A DNA stretch of 64,000 bases from an uncultured Clostridia bacterium (GTDB taxonomy: Bacteria > Bacillota > Clostridia > Christensenellales > UBA1242). The notes under the pieces are model-generated. The model was given only the letters and a program-made list of their open reading frames with translations, was not told the DNA's origin and did no database searches. The DNA lies in assembly GCA_934749845.1 (NCBI GenBank), contig CAKVHQ010000004.1:49175-113174 (forward strand), read 5' to 3'. Each line of letters begins with the position of its first letter. The first letter of the stretch is position 1. Positions 1 to 9,913 of this stretch are shown here, one piece after another. Both the position numbers and the translations under genes were made by a program.

Positions 1-1
1 C

Positions 2-283
2 CTAAATTATGGCATGCCAGTTGATGCACCTCAAATTGCAAAACTTGCCCTTCAAAAAGGCACATATATTGAACTTAACGGAAAGCGTACAATATTTAGT
101 AGAGATGACATCGAAAAAATGGTTGATATGAAAACCAAATTTATTATGGACAGTGATGCTCACGCTCCAGAAAAAGTGGGCGAGTGCAATCATCCAATGA
201 ACTTTGCTATCACTCATCAAATTCCAAAAGAACTTATCGTCAACATGGACGATATTCCAAAATTTAAAAATCACAAGGGCTAA
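2..283 (+). CDS. PHP-domain phosphoesterase, C-terminal fragment (5' end outside window)
   Basis: The reading frame is open from base 2, so the gene begins before the window and only the last 93 or so residues are visible. The C-terminal segment carries the SDAH motif (within MDSDAHAPEKVGE), the metal-binding histidine region typical of YcdX-type PHP phosphoesterases that hydrolyse phosphate esters. It stops two bases before whiA. In many Clostridia a PHP gene sits in the rapZ-yvcK(glmR)-whiA neighbourhood, which fits this placement. The substrate cannot be told. Confidence is good for the fold and low for the function. Confidence 0.8.
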   Translation, partial: LNYGMPVDAPQIAKLALQKGTYIELNGKRTIFSRDDIEKMVDMKTKFIMDSDAHAPEKVGECNHPMNFAITHQIPKELIVNMDDIPKFKNHKG

Positions 284-285
284 AA

Positions 286-1257
286 ATGGAATCATTTAAT
301 AGTAAACTTAAAAAAGAATTGTGCCAACTTCTGCCAACCGATAACGAATTGGCACTTTCTTTTTTGTCGGCTATTATTAAATCTATTGGCGAAATTTCTA
401 AATCAAAAAAAGGCTTTTCCATTGTTATTAAAACAGAATTACTAGACATTTATAATTGTTTAAATAAAATTCTTTCAAACTTGTATGGCACGAGTGCGGA
501 ACTATCTATCAGCGATGATGTTGGCTATGACGATAGGGTTAAGTATGAGATTATTTTTCCTGAAAAATTTACAAACCAAATTTTGCAAGATTGTGAAATT
601 ATAAGTTACGATGAAAATAAGTTTGTTCAAATAAATGGCGGAATTTCTAAGTATTTAATCGACACCGAAGAAAAAATTTTATCATACATTAAAGGTTTGT
701 TTATTGCTTGTGGAACAACAAATATAGTGCTTTCAACCAAAGAAGGAAACAACAAAAGCAGTGGATATCATTTGGAGTTTGTGTTTTCAAGCGAGCAACT
801 AGCCTTAGATTTTATGGAAGCACTTGCCGAGATAAACATTTTTGCAAAAAAGGTGGAGCGAAAAGAATACTATGTTGTTTACTTGCAAGATTTTCAGCAA
901 ATAATAAATTTGCTAGGGCTGTTAAAGGCAACAAAGTCATTTTTAGATTTGCAAAACGAAAATGCTTATCGAGAAATGCGTAATAATGTTAACAGGCAAA
1001 ATAATTGCTCAACAGCGAACATCACAAAAATGGTTAATGCAAGCATGGAGCAACTTAATGCGATAAAGGTTATTCAAGACACTGTTGGCATTGAAAGTTT
1101 AGACGAAAATTTAAAACAAGTGTGCTATTTGCGTCTTGCAAACCCCGAAGAAACTTTGGACTCTTTGGTTAAACTTTCTATGAACAAAATTTCTAAAAGT
1201 GGATTGTATCATAGGTTTCAAAAAATAATAAAAATTGCTAAAGAAATAAAACAGTAA
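286..1257 (+). CDS. whiA: WhiA, DNA-binding regulator of cell division/sporulation
   Basis: The 323-residue protein has the expected WhiA length. The N-terminal part matches the degenerate LAGLIDADG-like domain (opening KLKKELCQL). The C-terminal helix-turn-helix domain carries the family signature: RNNVNRQNNCSTANITK, then a QLNAIKVIQ helix, and the closing KISKSGLYHRFQKI. WhiA is a chromosome-binding protein that affects division and chromosome segregation in Bacillota and sporulation septation in Streptomyces. Only two bases separate it from the upstream PHP gene, so they are probably co-transcribed. A weak AAGGG ribosome site lies at 275-279. A strong terminator follows at 1266-1300. Confidence 0.93.
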   Translation: MESFNSKLKKELCQLLPTDNELALSFLSAIIKSIGEISKSKKGFSIVIKTELLDIYNCLNKILSNLYGTSAELSISDDVGYDDRVKYEIIFPEKFTNQILQDCEIISYDENKFVQINGGISKYLIDTEEKILSYIKGLFIACGTTNIVLSTKEGNNKSSGYHLEFVFSSEQLALDFMEALAEINIFAKKVERKEYYVVYLQDFQQIINLLGLLKATKSFLDLQNENAYREMRNNVNRQNNCSTANITKMVNASMEQLNAIKVIQDTVGIESLDENLKQVCYLRLANPEETLDSLVKLSMNKISKSGLYHRFQKIIKIAKEIKQ

Positions 1258-1265
1258 AATTTTGG

Positions 1266-1300
1266 TAGATAACTTTTAAAAAATGTTATCTATTTTTTTT
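1266..1300 (+). terminator. Rho-independent terminator after whiA
   Basis: Eight-base stem TAGATAAC (1266-1273) and GTTATCTA (1285-1292), followed by eight Ts. It contains the upstream ATG at 1283, which makes that an unlikely start for dnaE. Confidence 0.88.
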
Positions 1301-1302
1301 GT

Positions 1303-1322
1303 TTGTTGGTATAATCAAAATA
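1303..1322 (+). promoter_or_regulatory. dnaE promoter, predicted leaderless start
   Basis: Extended -10 TGGTATAAT with the hexamer at 1310-1315. The seventh base after the hexamer is 1322, the A of the dnaE ATG. No ribosome-binding site lies between. The -35 region is weak, which an extended -10 can offset. Confidence 0.65.
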
Positions 1323-4300
1323 TGGAAAATAAGCAGAGCAATTTTGTTCATCTTCATTTGCATACAGAATATAGTTTGCTAGATGGCGCAATAAAAGTTA
1401 AGGATTTGATAAAAAAAGTTGAGAGCATGGGGCAAACCGCTGTTGCCGTAACAGACCATGGCAACATGCATGTTACGACCGAGTTTCTAGACTCTCTTTC
1501 GGCATACAATAAAAAAATAGACGATTGGAACAGTAAGCCAGAAAACCAGGGTAATCAAAAAAATCACATAAAGGGGATTGTTGGTTGCGAGTTTTATGTT
1601 TCGCCAAACCTTAATATTAAGTCGGGCGGGCTAGATTATAGCCACCTTATTTTGCTTGCAAAAAACGAAGTTGGCTATCACACCTTGGCAAAACTTAATG
1701 GTATTGCTTCGGTTGACGGATTTTATTATAAACCAAGAATAGACTACGAAACATTAAAAAAGTATCACGATGGTTTAATTTGCACGAACGCATGTATTAG
1801 TGGCGACATCCCAAAACTAATTTTGGCTCGAAGATATGATGAAGCCGAAAAATTAGCCTTGGAAATGAAAGAAATGTTTGGCGATGACTTTTATTTTGAA
1901 GTTCAAAACCACTTTATTCCAGAAGAATTAGAAGTTAGAACTCATCTTAAAGAAATGGGCGAAAAACTTGGAATAAAACTTATTGCAACCAACGACTGTC
2001 ACTACTTGAACAAAGAAGATAGCGAAGCGCAAGAAGTTTTAATGTGTATTAGCATGAAAAAAACCATGGACGACCCAACTCACATAAGATATGGCGACCA
2101 ATTTTATGTTAAAAGTGAACAAGAGATGTTGGAAGTTTTAAAAGGCTTTGAAGATGCTGTTCACAACACGATGGAAATTGCTAATAAATGTGAAGAGTTT
2201 TATTTGCATAAAGACCCTTCGCTAATTCCGCTATACAAAGCACCAGATGGCAAAACTTCTCGTGAGTATGTTAGAGAACTTGCCACAAATGGTGTTTACG
2301 CAAAGTATAAAGAAGTAACTCCAGAAATAAAAGAGCGTTTGGAATACGAACTTGGAATTATCGACCGTATGGGCTTTAACGATTACTTCTTGGTTGTTTG
2401 GGATTACATAAATTATGCCGAAAGTGTTGGCATAGCCGTTGGCCCAGGTCGTGGAAGCGGTGCGGGTAGTATTGTTGCTTATGGTATGGGCATTACAAAA
2501 CTAGACCCACTTAAATATAGTTTGTTCTTTGAACGCTTTTTGAACCCAGAAAGAGTTTCTATGCCCGACTTTGATATCGACTTTGAGCCGGAAAGAACAG
2601 AAGAAGTTATTCAATATGTTACCGAAAAGTATGGTCACGACAAGGTTTGTCGAATTGTAACTTTTGGTAGGCTAAAAGCCAAAGCGGTTATTAAAGATGT
2701 TGCCAGAGTGTTTAGAATGCCATACGCTCAAAGTGACGAAATAACCAAACTTATCGACACAGTTGGAATGTTCGACCATGAAACATTAAAATATGTGTTT
2801 GGTCTTGCAGATAAAAGTAAGAAAAATGACGACCCAGAATTGCAAGCAAAATACGAAGACGACTTAAAATACGAAAACCCAGAACTTGTTGAAATGTATA
2901 ACAATAATCCAAATGTTAAACGAGTTGTAGACATTGCAATTAAACTTGAAAACATGCCACGAAATTTGTCTGTGCATGCAGCAGGTGTTGTTATTTGTAA
3001 TAAGGTTCTTGACGAAAACATTCCTTTAACAAGAGTGGGCGACACCATTGTAACGCAATATAACATGATTGATGTTGAGCATTTAGGCTTTTTGAAAATG
3101 GACTTTTTGCGTGTTGAAACATTATCGGATATTATTGCAACCAAAAAGATTATTAAGCAAGTTCATAACATAGACATCGACTTTTACGATATGGAGTACA
3201 CCGATCCAAAAGTTTACGACCTTGTTTGTTCAAGTGATACCGATGCCGTGTTCCAGTTGGAAAGTGGTGGTTTTAAAAAGTTCTTAACCGACCTTCAACC
3301 AAGGCGACTAGAAGATATCATTGCGGGAACAGCCCTTTTTAGACCCGGTCCTATGGATAGTATTCCTAAATATATTAAAAACAAAAATGACCCATCTAAA
3401 ATTGATTATGGCATGGACTGCCTAAAACCAATTTTGGAACCTACCTATGGTATTATCGTTTATCAAGAGCAAGTTATGAACATTTTGCAAGAAATGGCAG
3501 GCTACTCACTTGGACAGGCGGATAATGTTCGTCGTATGATGGGTAAAAAGCAAATGGACAAAATGATTGCGGAACGCCATACTTTCCTTTATGGTAGAGA
3601 TGATGAAAAACACCCAATAGATGGTGCAATTAAGCGTGGCGCAAGTGAAGAATTTGCAAATCAAATTTTCGACCAAATGACCAGTTTTGCATCGTACGCG
3701 TTTAACAAAGCACATGCTGCTGCCTACACTTTCATAACCTATCAAACAGCATATTTAAAAACATATTACCCAGTTGAGTTTTTAATTGGTGTGTTAAACA
3801 ATCGTTTAAACAAACCAGAAGATATTGCAAAATACATTTTGTATGCAAAAGGTAAAGGCTATAGTGTTTATCCACCAGATGTAAACAAAAGTCAAAGTTT
3901 GTTCAGTTATGAAAATGGCGGAATACGCTTTGGTATTGGCGCTTTGAAAAATATGGGTATTGCAATTAGTGAAAAAATAATCGAAGAGAGAAAACTTAAT
4001 GGCGATTATTTGGATATTAACGACTTGATTTCACGAACAAACAAATATGGTTTGAACAAAAAAGGAATTGAAGCGTTAATACTTTCTGGCTCGCTTGATG
4101 GGTTTAACAAACCAAGAAGTGTTTTAATGGAAGTTTACGAAAAAATTAGTGAAAGAGTGAATATGGACAAAAAGGCACAAAGCAACGGGCAAATGAGTTT
4201 GTTTGGCAGTTTGATCCCAGCCTCTAACACAATTAACAAAATTGATTATCCAGTAAAGCCAGAATACGATGACAACACAAAACTTAAACTTGAAAAAGAA

Positions 4301-4990
4301 ATTGTTGGCGTTTATGTTACAGGACATCCTCTTGACAAGTATATTAACAAATTTAATGGCTTTAACTTAAATGCCGAGATGATTCAAGAATATATGGACT
4401 CTTTAAGCACTGACGAAGAAGGGGAAGAAGAGCAGTTTGACGAGACTAATGCAAATAATAGTGGATTGCAAGACGGCATGCAAGTTTCGTTTGGCGGAAT
4501 GGTTAGCGAAATAAAAAAGCTTTACACCAAAAAAGACCAGAAAGAAATGGCAATAGTAAAGATTGAAGACTTGTATGGAACAATAGACGTCATGCTTTTC
4601 CCAAAAGCATATTCAAAATTTAAGCATGTGCTTTATGAAGATGCAATAGGAACATTTACGGGAAAACTTTCAATAAGATATGGCGAGGCACCAACTGTTA
4701 TGCTTGAGGGCTTTACTTCTTGGACAACCGAAGAAACCAAAGTTGAAGAGGAAGTGACAGAAGTTAAGGAAAAGCCAAAAACATTATATCTTCGTTTTGA
4801 TACGCAAAATAAAGATTTATACAATCAAATATTGGAAGTTTTGGATAGCCATATTGGCTCAAGTGATGTTTACATCAAATGTTCTTCAACTGGCAAGGCC
4901 TATAAACTTACAAGCACGGTTAAGTACGACAACTTGCTTGAATACGAACTTTTGTCCTTGCTTGCACCACAAGATATAAAATATCAATAA
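1322..4990 (+). CDS. dnaE: DNA polymerase III alpha subunit, DnaE type
   Basis: The 1222-residue protein is a replicative polymerase. The N-terminal PHP domain begins FVHLHLHTEYSLLDGA and keeps the metal-ligand histidines (HLHTEYS, TDHGN, NDCHYL), so it may still hold metals. The polymerase palm has the PDFDIDFEPER motif with the catalytic aspartates and the GPGRGSGAGS nucleotide-binding loop. The C-terminal OB-fold (VSFGGMVSEIKK) precedes a short divergent tail. An ATG at 1283 lies inside the whiA terminator. I therefore chose the ATG at 1322, where homology begins and where a -10 box sits exactly 12 to 7 bases upstream. The length is in the usual DnaE1/DnaE3 range. Confidence 0.96.
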   Translation: MENKQSNFVHLHLHTEYSLLDGAIKVKDLIKKVESMGQTAVAVTDHGNMHVTTEFLDSLSAYNKKIDDWNSKPENQGNQKNHIKGIVGCEFYVSPNLNIKSGGLDYSHLILLAKNEVGYHTLAKLNGIASVDGFYYKPRIDYETLKKYHDGLICTNACISGDIPKLILARRYDEAEKLALEMKEMFGDDFYFEVQNHFIPEELEVRTHLKEMGEKLGIKLIATNDCHYLNKEDSEAQEVLMCISMKKTMDDPTHIRYGDQFYVKSEQEMLEVLKGFEDAVHNTMEIANKCEEFYLHKDPSLIPLYKAPDGKTSREYVRELATNGVYAKYKEVTPEIKERLEYELGIIDRMGFNDYFLVVWDYINYAESVGIAVGPGRGSGAGSIVAYGMGITKLDPLKYSLFFERFLNPERVSMPDFDIDFEPERTEEVIQYVTEKYGHDKVCRIVTFGRLKAKAVIKDVARVFRMPYAQSDEITKLIDTVGMFDHETLKYVFGLADKSKKNDDPELQAKYEDDLKYENPELVEMYNNNPNVKRVVDIAIKLENMPRNLSVHAAGVVICNKVLDENIPLTRVGDTIVTQYNMIDVEHLGFLKMDFLRVETLSDIIATKKIIKQVHNIDIDFYDMEYTDPKVYDLVCSSDTDAVFQLESGGFKKFLTDLQPRRLEDIIAGTALFRPGPMDSIPKYIKNKNDPSKIDYGMDCLKPILEPTYGIIVYQEQVMNILQEMAGYSLGQADNVRRMMGKKQMDKMIAERHTFLYGRDDEKHPIDGAIKRGASEEFANQIFDQMTSFASYAFNKAHAAAYTFITYQTAYLKTYYPVEFLIGVLNNRLNKPEDIAKYILYAKGKGYSVYPPDVNKSQSLFSYENGGIRFGIGALKNMGIAISEKIIEERKLNGDYLDINDLISRTNKYGLNKKGIEALILSGSLDGFNKPRSVLMEVYEKISERVNMDKKAQSNGQMSLFGSLIPASNTINKIDYPVKPEYDDNTKLKLEKEIVGVYVTGHPLDKYINKFNGFNLNAEMIQEYMDSLSTDEEGEEEQFDETNANNSGLQDGMQVSFGGMVSEIKKLYTKKDQKEMAIVKIEDLYGTIDVMLFPKAYSKFKHVLYEDAIGTFTGKLSIRYGEAPTVMLEGFTSWTTEETKVEEEVTEVKEKPKTLYLRFDTQNKDLYNQILEVLDSHIGSSDVYIKCSSTGKAYKLTSTVKYDNLLEYELLSLLAPQDIKYQ

Positions 4991-5016
4991 AAGCAGTTAA
5001 ACACTGCTTTTTTCTT
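4991..5016 (+). terminator. Terminator after dnaE
   Basis: Stem AAGCAGT (4991-4997) with ACTGCTT (5003-5009), followed by a T-rich run. Confidence 0.8.
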
Positions 5017-5051
5017 TTTAGAGTTTATTTGATATTGTTTTTTTAAATTTA

Positions 5052-5068
5052 TGATATACTAATTAATA
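5052..5068 (+). promoter_or_regulatory. Promoter of the papain-like protease gene, predicted leaderless
   Basis: Extended -10 TGATATACT with hexamer TATACT at 5055-5060. The predicted transcription start is 5067-5068, at the ATG. No Shine-Dalgarno sequence is present. Confidence 0.6.
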
Positions 5069-8000
5069 TGAAAACTAAAGAAAATAAAATTTTAAAAGCA
5101 ATAGTCTTTTCAATACTTGCAATTTTTGGATTGTTTAGTTTTGCGCTAATACTTCCAAAAAATAATGTGCAAGCGCAAGAAATCGAAAAGCCAGATATTT
5201 CTCAAGCGTCAGTTAACGATGACTATTTTTGTTTGAAAGATTACTATCGAATTGAAACAAGCAACCAAGACGGTTTTGGAACTTGTGCCTATTTTTCTTA
5301 TGTTAAGTCGTTTGAAACATTTTTGCAGAGAAAAACAGGCGAAAAATATGATTTTTCGGAAGCATGGTTAACATTATGCATGAAAAATTTAACGCCTTCT
5401 TATGTTATTGGAAACGGCGTTCAGCCATATGACATAACAAGTGTTATTACAAGGCAAGGACTTTTGCTTGAAAGTGAGTTTCCTTATGATAATCTTTATG
5501 CCTTGGACAGCACTAACTATGAGCAGGTTTACGAAATGTATGCCCCACTAGCACATAAGTATAATTTTGATAAATACAAATTTACTAAACTTTATGATTC
5601 ATCATTGTCACAAGAAGAAAATATTATAAACTATAAGCAACATTTATTGATGAATGGCGGAATTAGTTCTAGTATCAACGATACCGAATTTATTTATATA
5701 AATAATTATGCTTATTCTTATTCGGAAAAGACGCTTAATCATGCAATTACTGTTATTGGTTGGAACGATAATGTAAGTTTTAAAGATAAAAATAATATAA
5801 CTAGAAATGGTGCATTCATTGCTTTAAACAGTTGGGGAGAATTAAATAGCATAGTTCTTGTTGCCTACGATGACCCCAATTTACTAACACATATGTATGG
5901 TTTTGAATACAACTCAAATGTTAAGGACACAATAGACACTAATGATTTTGAAATTGTAAATTCAAATTCTAATGTAACAAACTATGTTAATCCTTCGTGC
6001 AACGATAAAGTTAATAGTCTAGGTAAATCAATTTTTCTAGACCAAAACATTTTTAATTATGGCGATAATATTAACATTACTTACGAATACACAAATAAAG
6101 AAAATATCCAAAACATTTCGTTTAACACAAAAATTTTGAATAATAATGTGGATGTTTCATCACTTTTCAACATTACTAGTTTAAATAACAAAGTTACAAT
6201 TTCATCAAAAAGTCCTATCGACAGTGGCGATTACACAGTATTGTTTGAAATTGATAATAATAATGATGGAGTGGTGGATAAAACATGTAAGCACGAATTT
6301 TTTGTCTATTCTCAAGCAGAATTTTGTTATGTTCGTGCAGGAAAAAATACATCTGTTGAAACTTATCAAATGTTTAATAAAGTCCTTTCCACCGAAAATA
6401 AAAACACAATATATGCTTTTTCTAAAAATTCATCAATTATTTCACTATGCTTTAATGACTACGCAAGAGTAAAATCAGTTCAATGTTTCGACGACCTTAT
6501 AATTTCAAATGGTCTTGAATATAAATATCGAGATTATAGTGAATATTCGCAATATTTTCCTTACTCAAACGGAAGATTTGATGTTGAACTTCCAGATTAT
6601 AGCGAAAATAAACTTTATACTTTTAATTTGTATATTTACACTTATGATAACACAATAATTCAAGTTGAAATTAAATGGTATAATTTATCATCTAACGACA
6701 AAAGAGTTTATGTTTATCAAAACCCTAGCGACAACTACAACACTAACATAAACGACAAATATATCGTTGTTGGTGAGAACTTTTCTCAATTAAATTTATC
6801 TAATAAGAGCAGTGATTGGAAAAATAACTATTACTACTATTGGGATAAGGCGCAAACCCAATATGTTGATGACCAAAATTTCGACTCATTCATAAAAAGT
6901 TCATTATGCGACAACTATAATGCTAAAAACAACTTAAAACTTTACACCGACTACGAAATGAACTATACATTTATTTATCCTATGGTAACTAATCAACTAA
7001 TGTTTTGTTATGAAGATGTTGATTTAGGCTCTAAATTTCAATATGGCGAACAAATGAATGTTAAAATTCCACAACCAGTGAATGTTTCAAACTATTCATT
7101 AAGCATTATAAACGATAACTTCCCACAAGGAGTGTCTTGTGACCCTTACACATTTTGCCTAGTTGGAACTCCAAAACAAACAGGAAATTTTTCTTTTGAT
7201 GTTTCTTGCGTGGATAAATATAATAACGACCTAAAAACCATTCATGTAACTTTCACTGTTAGAAAAAAATATGTGGTTTACACGGTCGATTATAAAAACA
7301 GTGAATATGGCGAAGAACTTGTTCCTTTAACATATAACATTCTGTTTGATGAAATTGATAAAGACGACGCAAAGATAAAACTTTCTAGCCAAGCCGATAA
7401 ATTTACGATTGGGAATTATGAAATTAGTGGCGAAGTGCAAAACCATAACTATATTGGAATTTATAAGTATTTTTTCTCCAAGCCATACTATAAAGTTGCT
7501 CCACGCACGATAAAGTATAATTTAAGTGGTTACAGCGAGCAATACGATGGCAATGAACATGGAGTTTCGTTGCGACTAACAAGTGCTTTCGATTGCATGG
7601 TCGAGTACTCACTTGATAACACTAATTTTTCAACAAGTGAAATTAAGTTTAAAAATTACACTCCAAAAACAAAAATTTATGTTAAAATCAGTGCAGAAAA
7701 TTCAACCACGGTTAACACAAGCGAATATGTTGAAATTTTAAAACGAAAATTAACAATCAATAATTTAGAAAATCAATTTTTCTATGATGGAAAAACTCAT
7801 GCACCAAAGTTTAATTTGGGAAATGTTGTTGAAGGAGATGATGTTGGTTTAACAGTCGGCGAAGGGGCAAAAGAGATTGGCGACTATGTTGTTCCATTAA
7901 GTGTGTCAAATCAAAACTATGAAATAGATGAGCAAATTTCGTTAAAAATTAAAAAAGCAATTCCACAATATAAAAAACAACTAAAAGTTAAGGTTGACAA

Positions 8001-8274
8001 TTCAATTAAGTGGTTAAGAGATATAGAACTTCCACAAGGCTATGAATTTGTTAACTCTAACCAATCTTTAGAATTTAATAAAAAATATGCTGGCATATAT
8101 GTTCCAACAGATACTGAGCATTACGAGATAATGAATGTTGAAATTATCGTTGAATACAATCACGGAAAATTGGCGGGAATTATATTCTTGATTTCAATTT
8201 CTATAATAATTCCATGTGTAGTTGTAATATTAGTAAAAGCAAAAAAAAGAGCAAAAGGCATAAATAAACAATAA
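5068..8274 (+). CDS. Exported, membrane-anchored C1 papain-like cysteine protease with adhesin-type domains
   Basis: The 1068-residue protein has an N-terminal signal peptide (hydrophobic residues about 11-29, likely cleavage after VQAQ near 37). A papain-type domain follows: NQDGFGTCAYFS aligns with the papain oxyanion-Gln/catalytic-Cys motif (Gln67, Cys73), NHAITVIGW supplies His225 and ALNSWGE supplies Asn254. The central part looks like beta-rich Ig/cadherin-like modules. The region about 800-980 resembles MBG-type repeats (FYDGKTHAP, NQNYEI). The C-terminus is a transmembrane helix followed by KAKKRAKGINKQ, so the enzyme should be displayed on the cell surface facing out. No LPXTG motif is seen. 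It stands alone between terminators. The substrate is unknown. Confidence 0.82.
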   Translation: MKTKENKILKAIVFSILAIFGLFSFALILPKNNVQAQEIEKPDISQASVNDDYFCLKDYYRIETSNQDGFGTCAYFSYVKSFETFLQRKTGEKYDFSEAWLTLCMKNLTPSYVIGNGVQPYDITSVITRQGLLLESEFPYDNLYALDSTNYEQVYEMYAPLAHKYNFDKYKFTKLYDSSLSQEENIINYKQHLLMNGGISSSINDTEFIYINNYAYSYSEKTLNHAITVIGWNDNVSFKDKNNITRNGAFIALNSWGELNSIVLVAYDDPNLLTHMYGFEYNSNVKDTIDTNDFEIVNSNSNVTNYVNPSCNDKVNSLGKSIFLDQNIFNYGDNINITYEYTNKENIQNISFNTKILNNNVDVSSLFNITSLNNKVTISSKSPIDSGDYTVLFEIDNNNDGVVDKTCKHEFFVYSQAEFCYVRAGKNTSVETYQMFNKVLSTENKNTIYAFSKNSSIISLCFNDYARVKSVQCFDDLIISNGLEYKYRDYSEYSQYFPYSNGRFDVELPDYSENKLYTFNLYIYTYDNTIIQVEIKWYNLSSNDKRVYVYQNPSDNYNTNINDKYIVVGENFSQLNLSNKSSDWKNNYYYYWDKAQTQYVDDQNFDSFIKSSLCDNYNAKNNLKLYTDYEMNYTFIYPMVTNQLMFCYEDVDLGSKFQYGEQMNVKIPQPVNVSNYSLSIINDNFPQGVSCDPYTFCLVGTPKQTGNFSFDVSCVDKYNNDLKTIHVTFTVRKKYVVYTVDYKNSEYGEELVPLTYNILFDEIDKDDAKIKLSSQADKFTIGNYEISGEVQNHNYIGIYKYFFSKPYYKVAPRTIKYNLSGYSEQYDGNEHGVSLRLTSAFDCMVEYSLDNTNFSTSEIKFKNYTPKTKIYVKISAENSTTVNTSEYVEILKRKLTINNLENQFFYDGKTHAPKFNLGNVVEGDDVGLTVGEGAKEIGDYVVPLSVSNQNYEIDEQISLKIKKAIPQYKKQLKVKVDNSIKWLRDIELPQGYEFVNSNQSLEFNKKYAGIYVPTDTEHYEIMNVEIIVEYNHGKLAGIIFLISISIIIPCVVVILVKAKKRAKGINKQ

Positions 8275-8301
8275 AAAAACAGCAAATTTGCTGTTTTTTT
8301 A
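8274..8301. terminator. Bidirectional terminator between convergent genes
   Basis: Perfect inverted repeat of AAAAAACAGCAAA with TTTGCTGTTTTTT. It serves the protease gene on the plus strand and overlaps the stop region of the DUF378 gene on the minus strand. Confidence 0.85.
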
Positions 8302-8679
8302 AATGTTTGCGTGATTTCTTCCAACATTATATGAATTTTCTTGTGAAGTCTCATCGCTTTGGTCTGTGTTACTTTCTTTCACTTCTTGCTGGGCATTTTC
8401 TTGTTCAACTTCTCTTAAAACCTGTTCTTGTTTTGCGTGCTTATCATACATAACTCTTTCGTCGTGTTTTAGTTTTTTAGCGTTTAATCTTCCTTTGTTT
8501 TTTATTACGCTGTAAACAAGCCAACAAGCACACACCCCAACAAATATATAAACCATTCGGCTAAAAATGCTTCCTTGGTAGCCAAATAGTCCCGCAACTA
8601 AATCGTATTGAAACATGCCAATCGACAGCCAGTTCATTGCTCCAAAAATCACAACAATAAATGCAATTATGCTAACCAT
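8299..8679 (-). CDS. DUF378 small membrane protein with hydrophilic tail
   Basis: The 126-residue protein has two hydrophobic segments typical of the DUF378/YuzA family. The first is IAFIVVIFGAMNWLSIGMF and the second follows SRMVYIFVGVCACWLV. The usual family member ends soon after; here a charged tail of about 75 residues rich in K, E, Q and D is added. A good AAGGAG ribosome site precedes the start on the minus strand. The function of the family is not known to me. It shares its terminator with the convergent protease gene. Confidence 0.75.
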   Translation of the reverse strand: MVSIIAFIVVIFGAMNWLSIGMFQYDLVAGLFGYQGSIFSRMVYIFVGVCACWLVYSVIKNKGRLNAKKLKHDERVMYDKHAKQEQVLREVEQENAQQEVKESNTDQSDETSQENSYNVGRNHANI

Positions 8680-8753
8680 ATTTATTTCTCCTTTCTACAT
8701 TATTTACTTTTCGCAATATAAGAAAAATAATTCAAAAAAAATAAAATTGAGTA

Positions 8754-8782
8754 TTGACTTTTGAAGTTAAATAAAATATAAT
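8754..8782 (+). promoter_or_regulatory. Sigma-A-type promoter of the 8818 gene
   Basis: -35 TTGACT (8754-8759), 17-base spacer, -10 TATAAT (8777-8782). Predicted start about 8789. Confidence 0.8.
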
Positions 8783-8817
8783 TTAAGCAATTAAAAAAGT
8801 AGGAGATGTTTTATATT

Positions 8818-9894
8818 ATGTTTGGAAAATTTAAATTAGATTTAACAACAAAAGAAGGAATTGAAAAACTTGAAACTGTTAAGACATTTGCTAAAAGAAA
8901 ATCACTTGTAAAAAGAAATCCTGATGTTGTTTTGTATGCAGGTAAATGGTGGAGCAAAGATAAAGAAGAATTTGATAAACTTGTTAACTTGGCTTTGCAA
9001 CTTAAACCTGAAATTATTGTAAATTTTAAAGGAAAAGACGGCTTGGTTTTGTCTTACGACTATGTTAAAACAGCAGTTTTGGCAGACCCAATGGTAATTG
9101 CAAAAATGAACGATGAATTAAGAGATTATATTGATGAAAAATTGTTCGTTCGTGCTTTTTCAAGAAATCCTTTGGTTTTGAGCATTCAAGGCTTGAAAGT
9201 TTTAAACAAACGCTTTGTTAGAACAATAGAAGTTATGGAAGATGGAAAACCTGTTACTAAAAAAATCACAACTTCATTAAGAACAGAATGCTTAAAGGCA
9301 ATTAGATTAAGCGAAGGTATTTCTAAATATCACGAAGGTTACGATGATATTGCAAAAATTTTTGCAGACCTATTAAAAACTTCAAAACAATATCAAAGCA
9401 AAAAGTATAGCACAGAGTTGTTGCAAAATTACGCAACACTTATGAATGCAATGATTAAAAAGAAAAATCAAAAGTTAAGAGCAGTTTCTGCTGACGCATG
9501 GCTTGTTAATAATGGTAAGCCAATGTATAAAGCAATTAGAGTATCAGCAAAAAAAGATAGTGAACTTGAAGGCTTAATTACAGATATGCCAACAGAAATG
9601 CTCCCTGAAAAAATTGTTAAAAGACTAATTATAACAGCAATAAAAGTAAATCCAGAATACTATTTGAAATTGGAAGAATATGGCTTCGGTCACTACAAAG
9701 ACGATAACACAGTAAAATACAACTTGTACAAATCACTTAAAAAACATGGAATGCTTAAAAGGGCTAGCGAGTTCATGGATGAAAAATCAATCCAAAGAGC
9801 ACAAAACAAAATGGCAGGACTTGCAAAAAGACCTCCACGCAAACCAATGCTTCCTTCTGTAATCGAAAAAGAAGACGAAGAAAAATTATTCTAA
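8818..9894 (+). CDS. Unrecognised 358-residue cytoplasmic protein
   Basis: I do not recognise this family. The protein is highly basic (many K, R), predicted soluble and largely helical, with no signal peptide or membrane segment. It has tryptophans in GKWWSKDKEEF near residue 44 and a proline/arginine-rich end (KRPPRKPMLPS) followed by an acidic terminus. I chose the ATG at 8818: the AGGAG ribosome site at 8801-8805 directly abuts the earlier ATG at 8806 but is well spaced for 8818. It has its own near-consensus promoter and terminator, so it is probably a well-expressed single-gene unit. A nucleic-acid role is possible from its charge but is only inference. Confidence 0.8.
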   Translation: MFGKFKLDLTTKEGIEKLETVKTFAKRKSLVKRNPDVVLYAGKWWSKDKEEFDKLVNLALQLKPEIIVNFKGKDGLVLSYDYVKTAVLADPMVIAKMNDELRDYIDEKLFVRAFSRNPLVLSIQGLKVLNKRFVRTIEVMEDGKPVTKKITTSLRTECLKAIRLSEGISKYHEGYDDIAKIFADLLKTSKQYQSKKYSTELLQNYATLMNAMIKKKNQKLRAVSADAWLVNNGKPMYKAIRVSAKKDSELEGLITDMPTEMLPEKIVKRLIITAIKVNPEYYLKLEEYGFGHYKDDNTVKYNLYKSLKKHGMLKRASEFMDEKSIQRAQNKMAGLAKRPPRKPMLPSVIEKEDEEKLF

Positions 9895-9913
9895 TTAAAA
9901 CTAAAAATATTCT

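Noticed and set aside
1283..1321. Longer N-terminus for DnaE from an ATG at 1283
   Set aside because: It lies within the whiA terminator hairpin and T run, and the added residues do not resemble DnaE; the family match begins at 1322.
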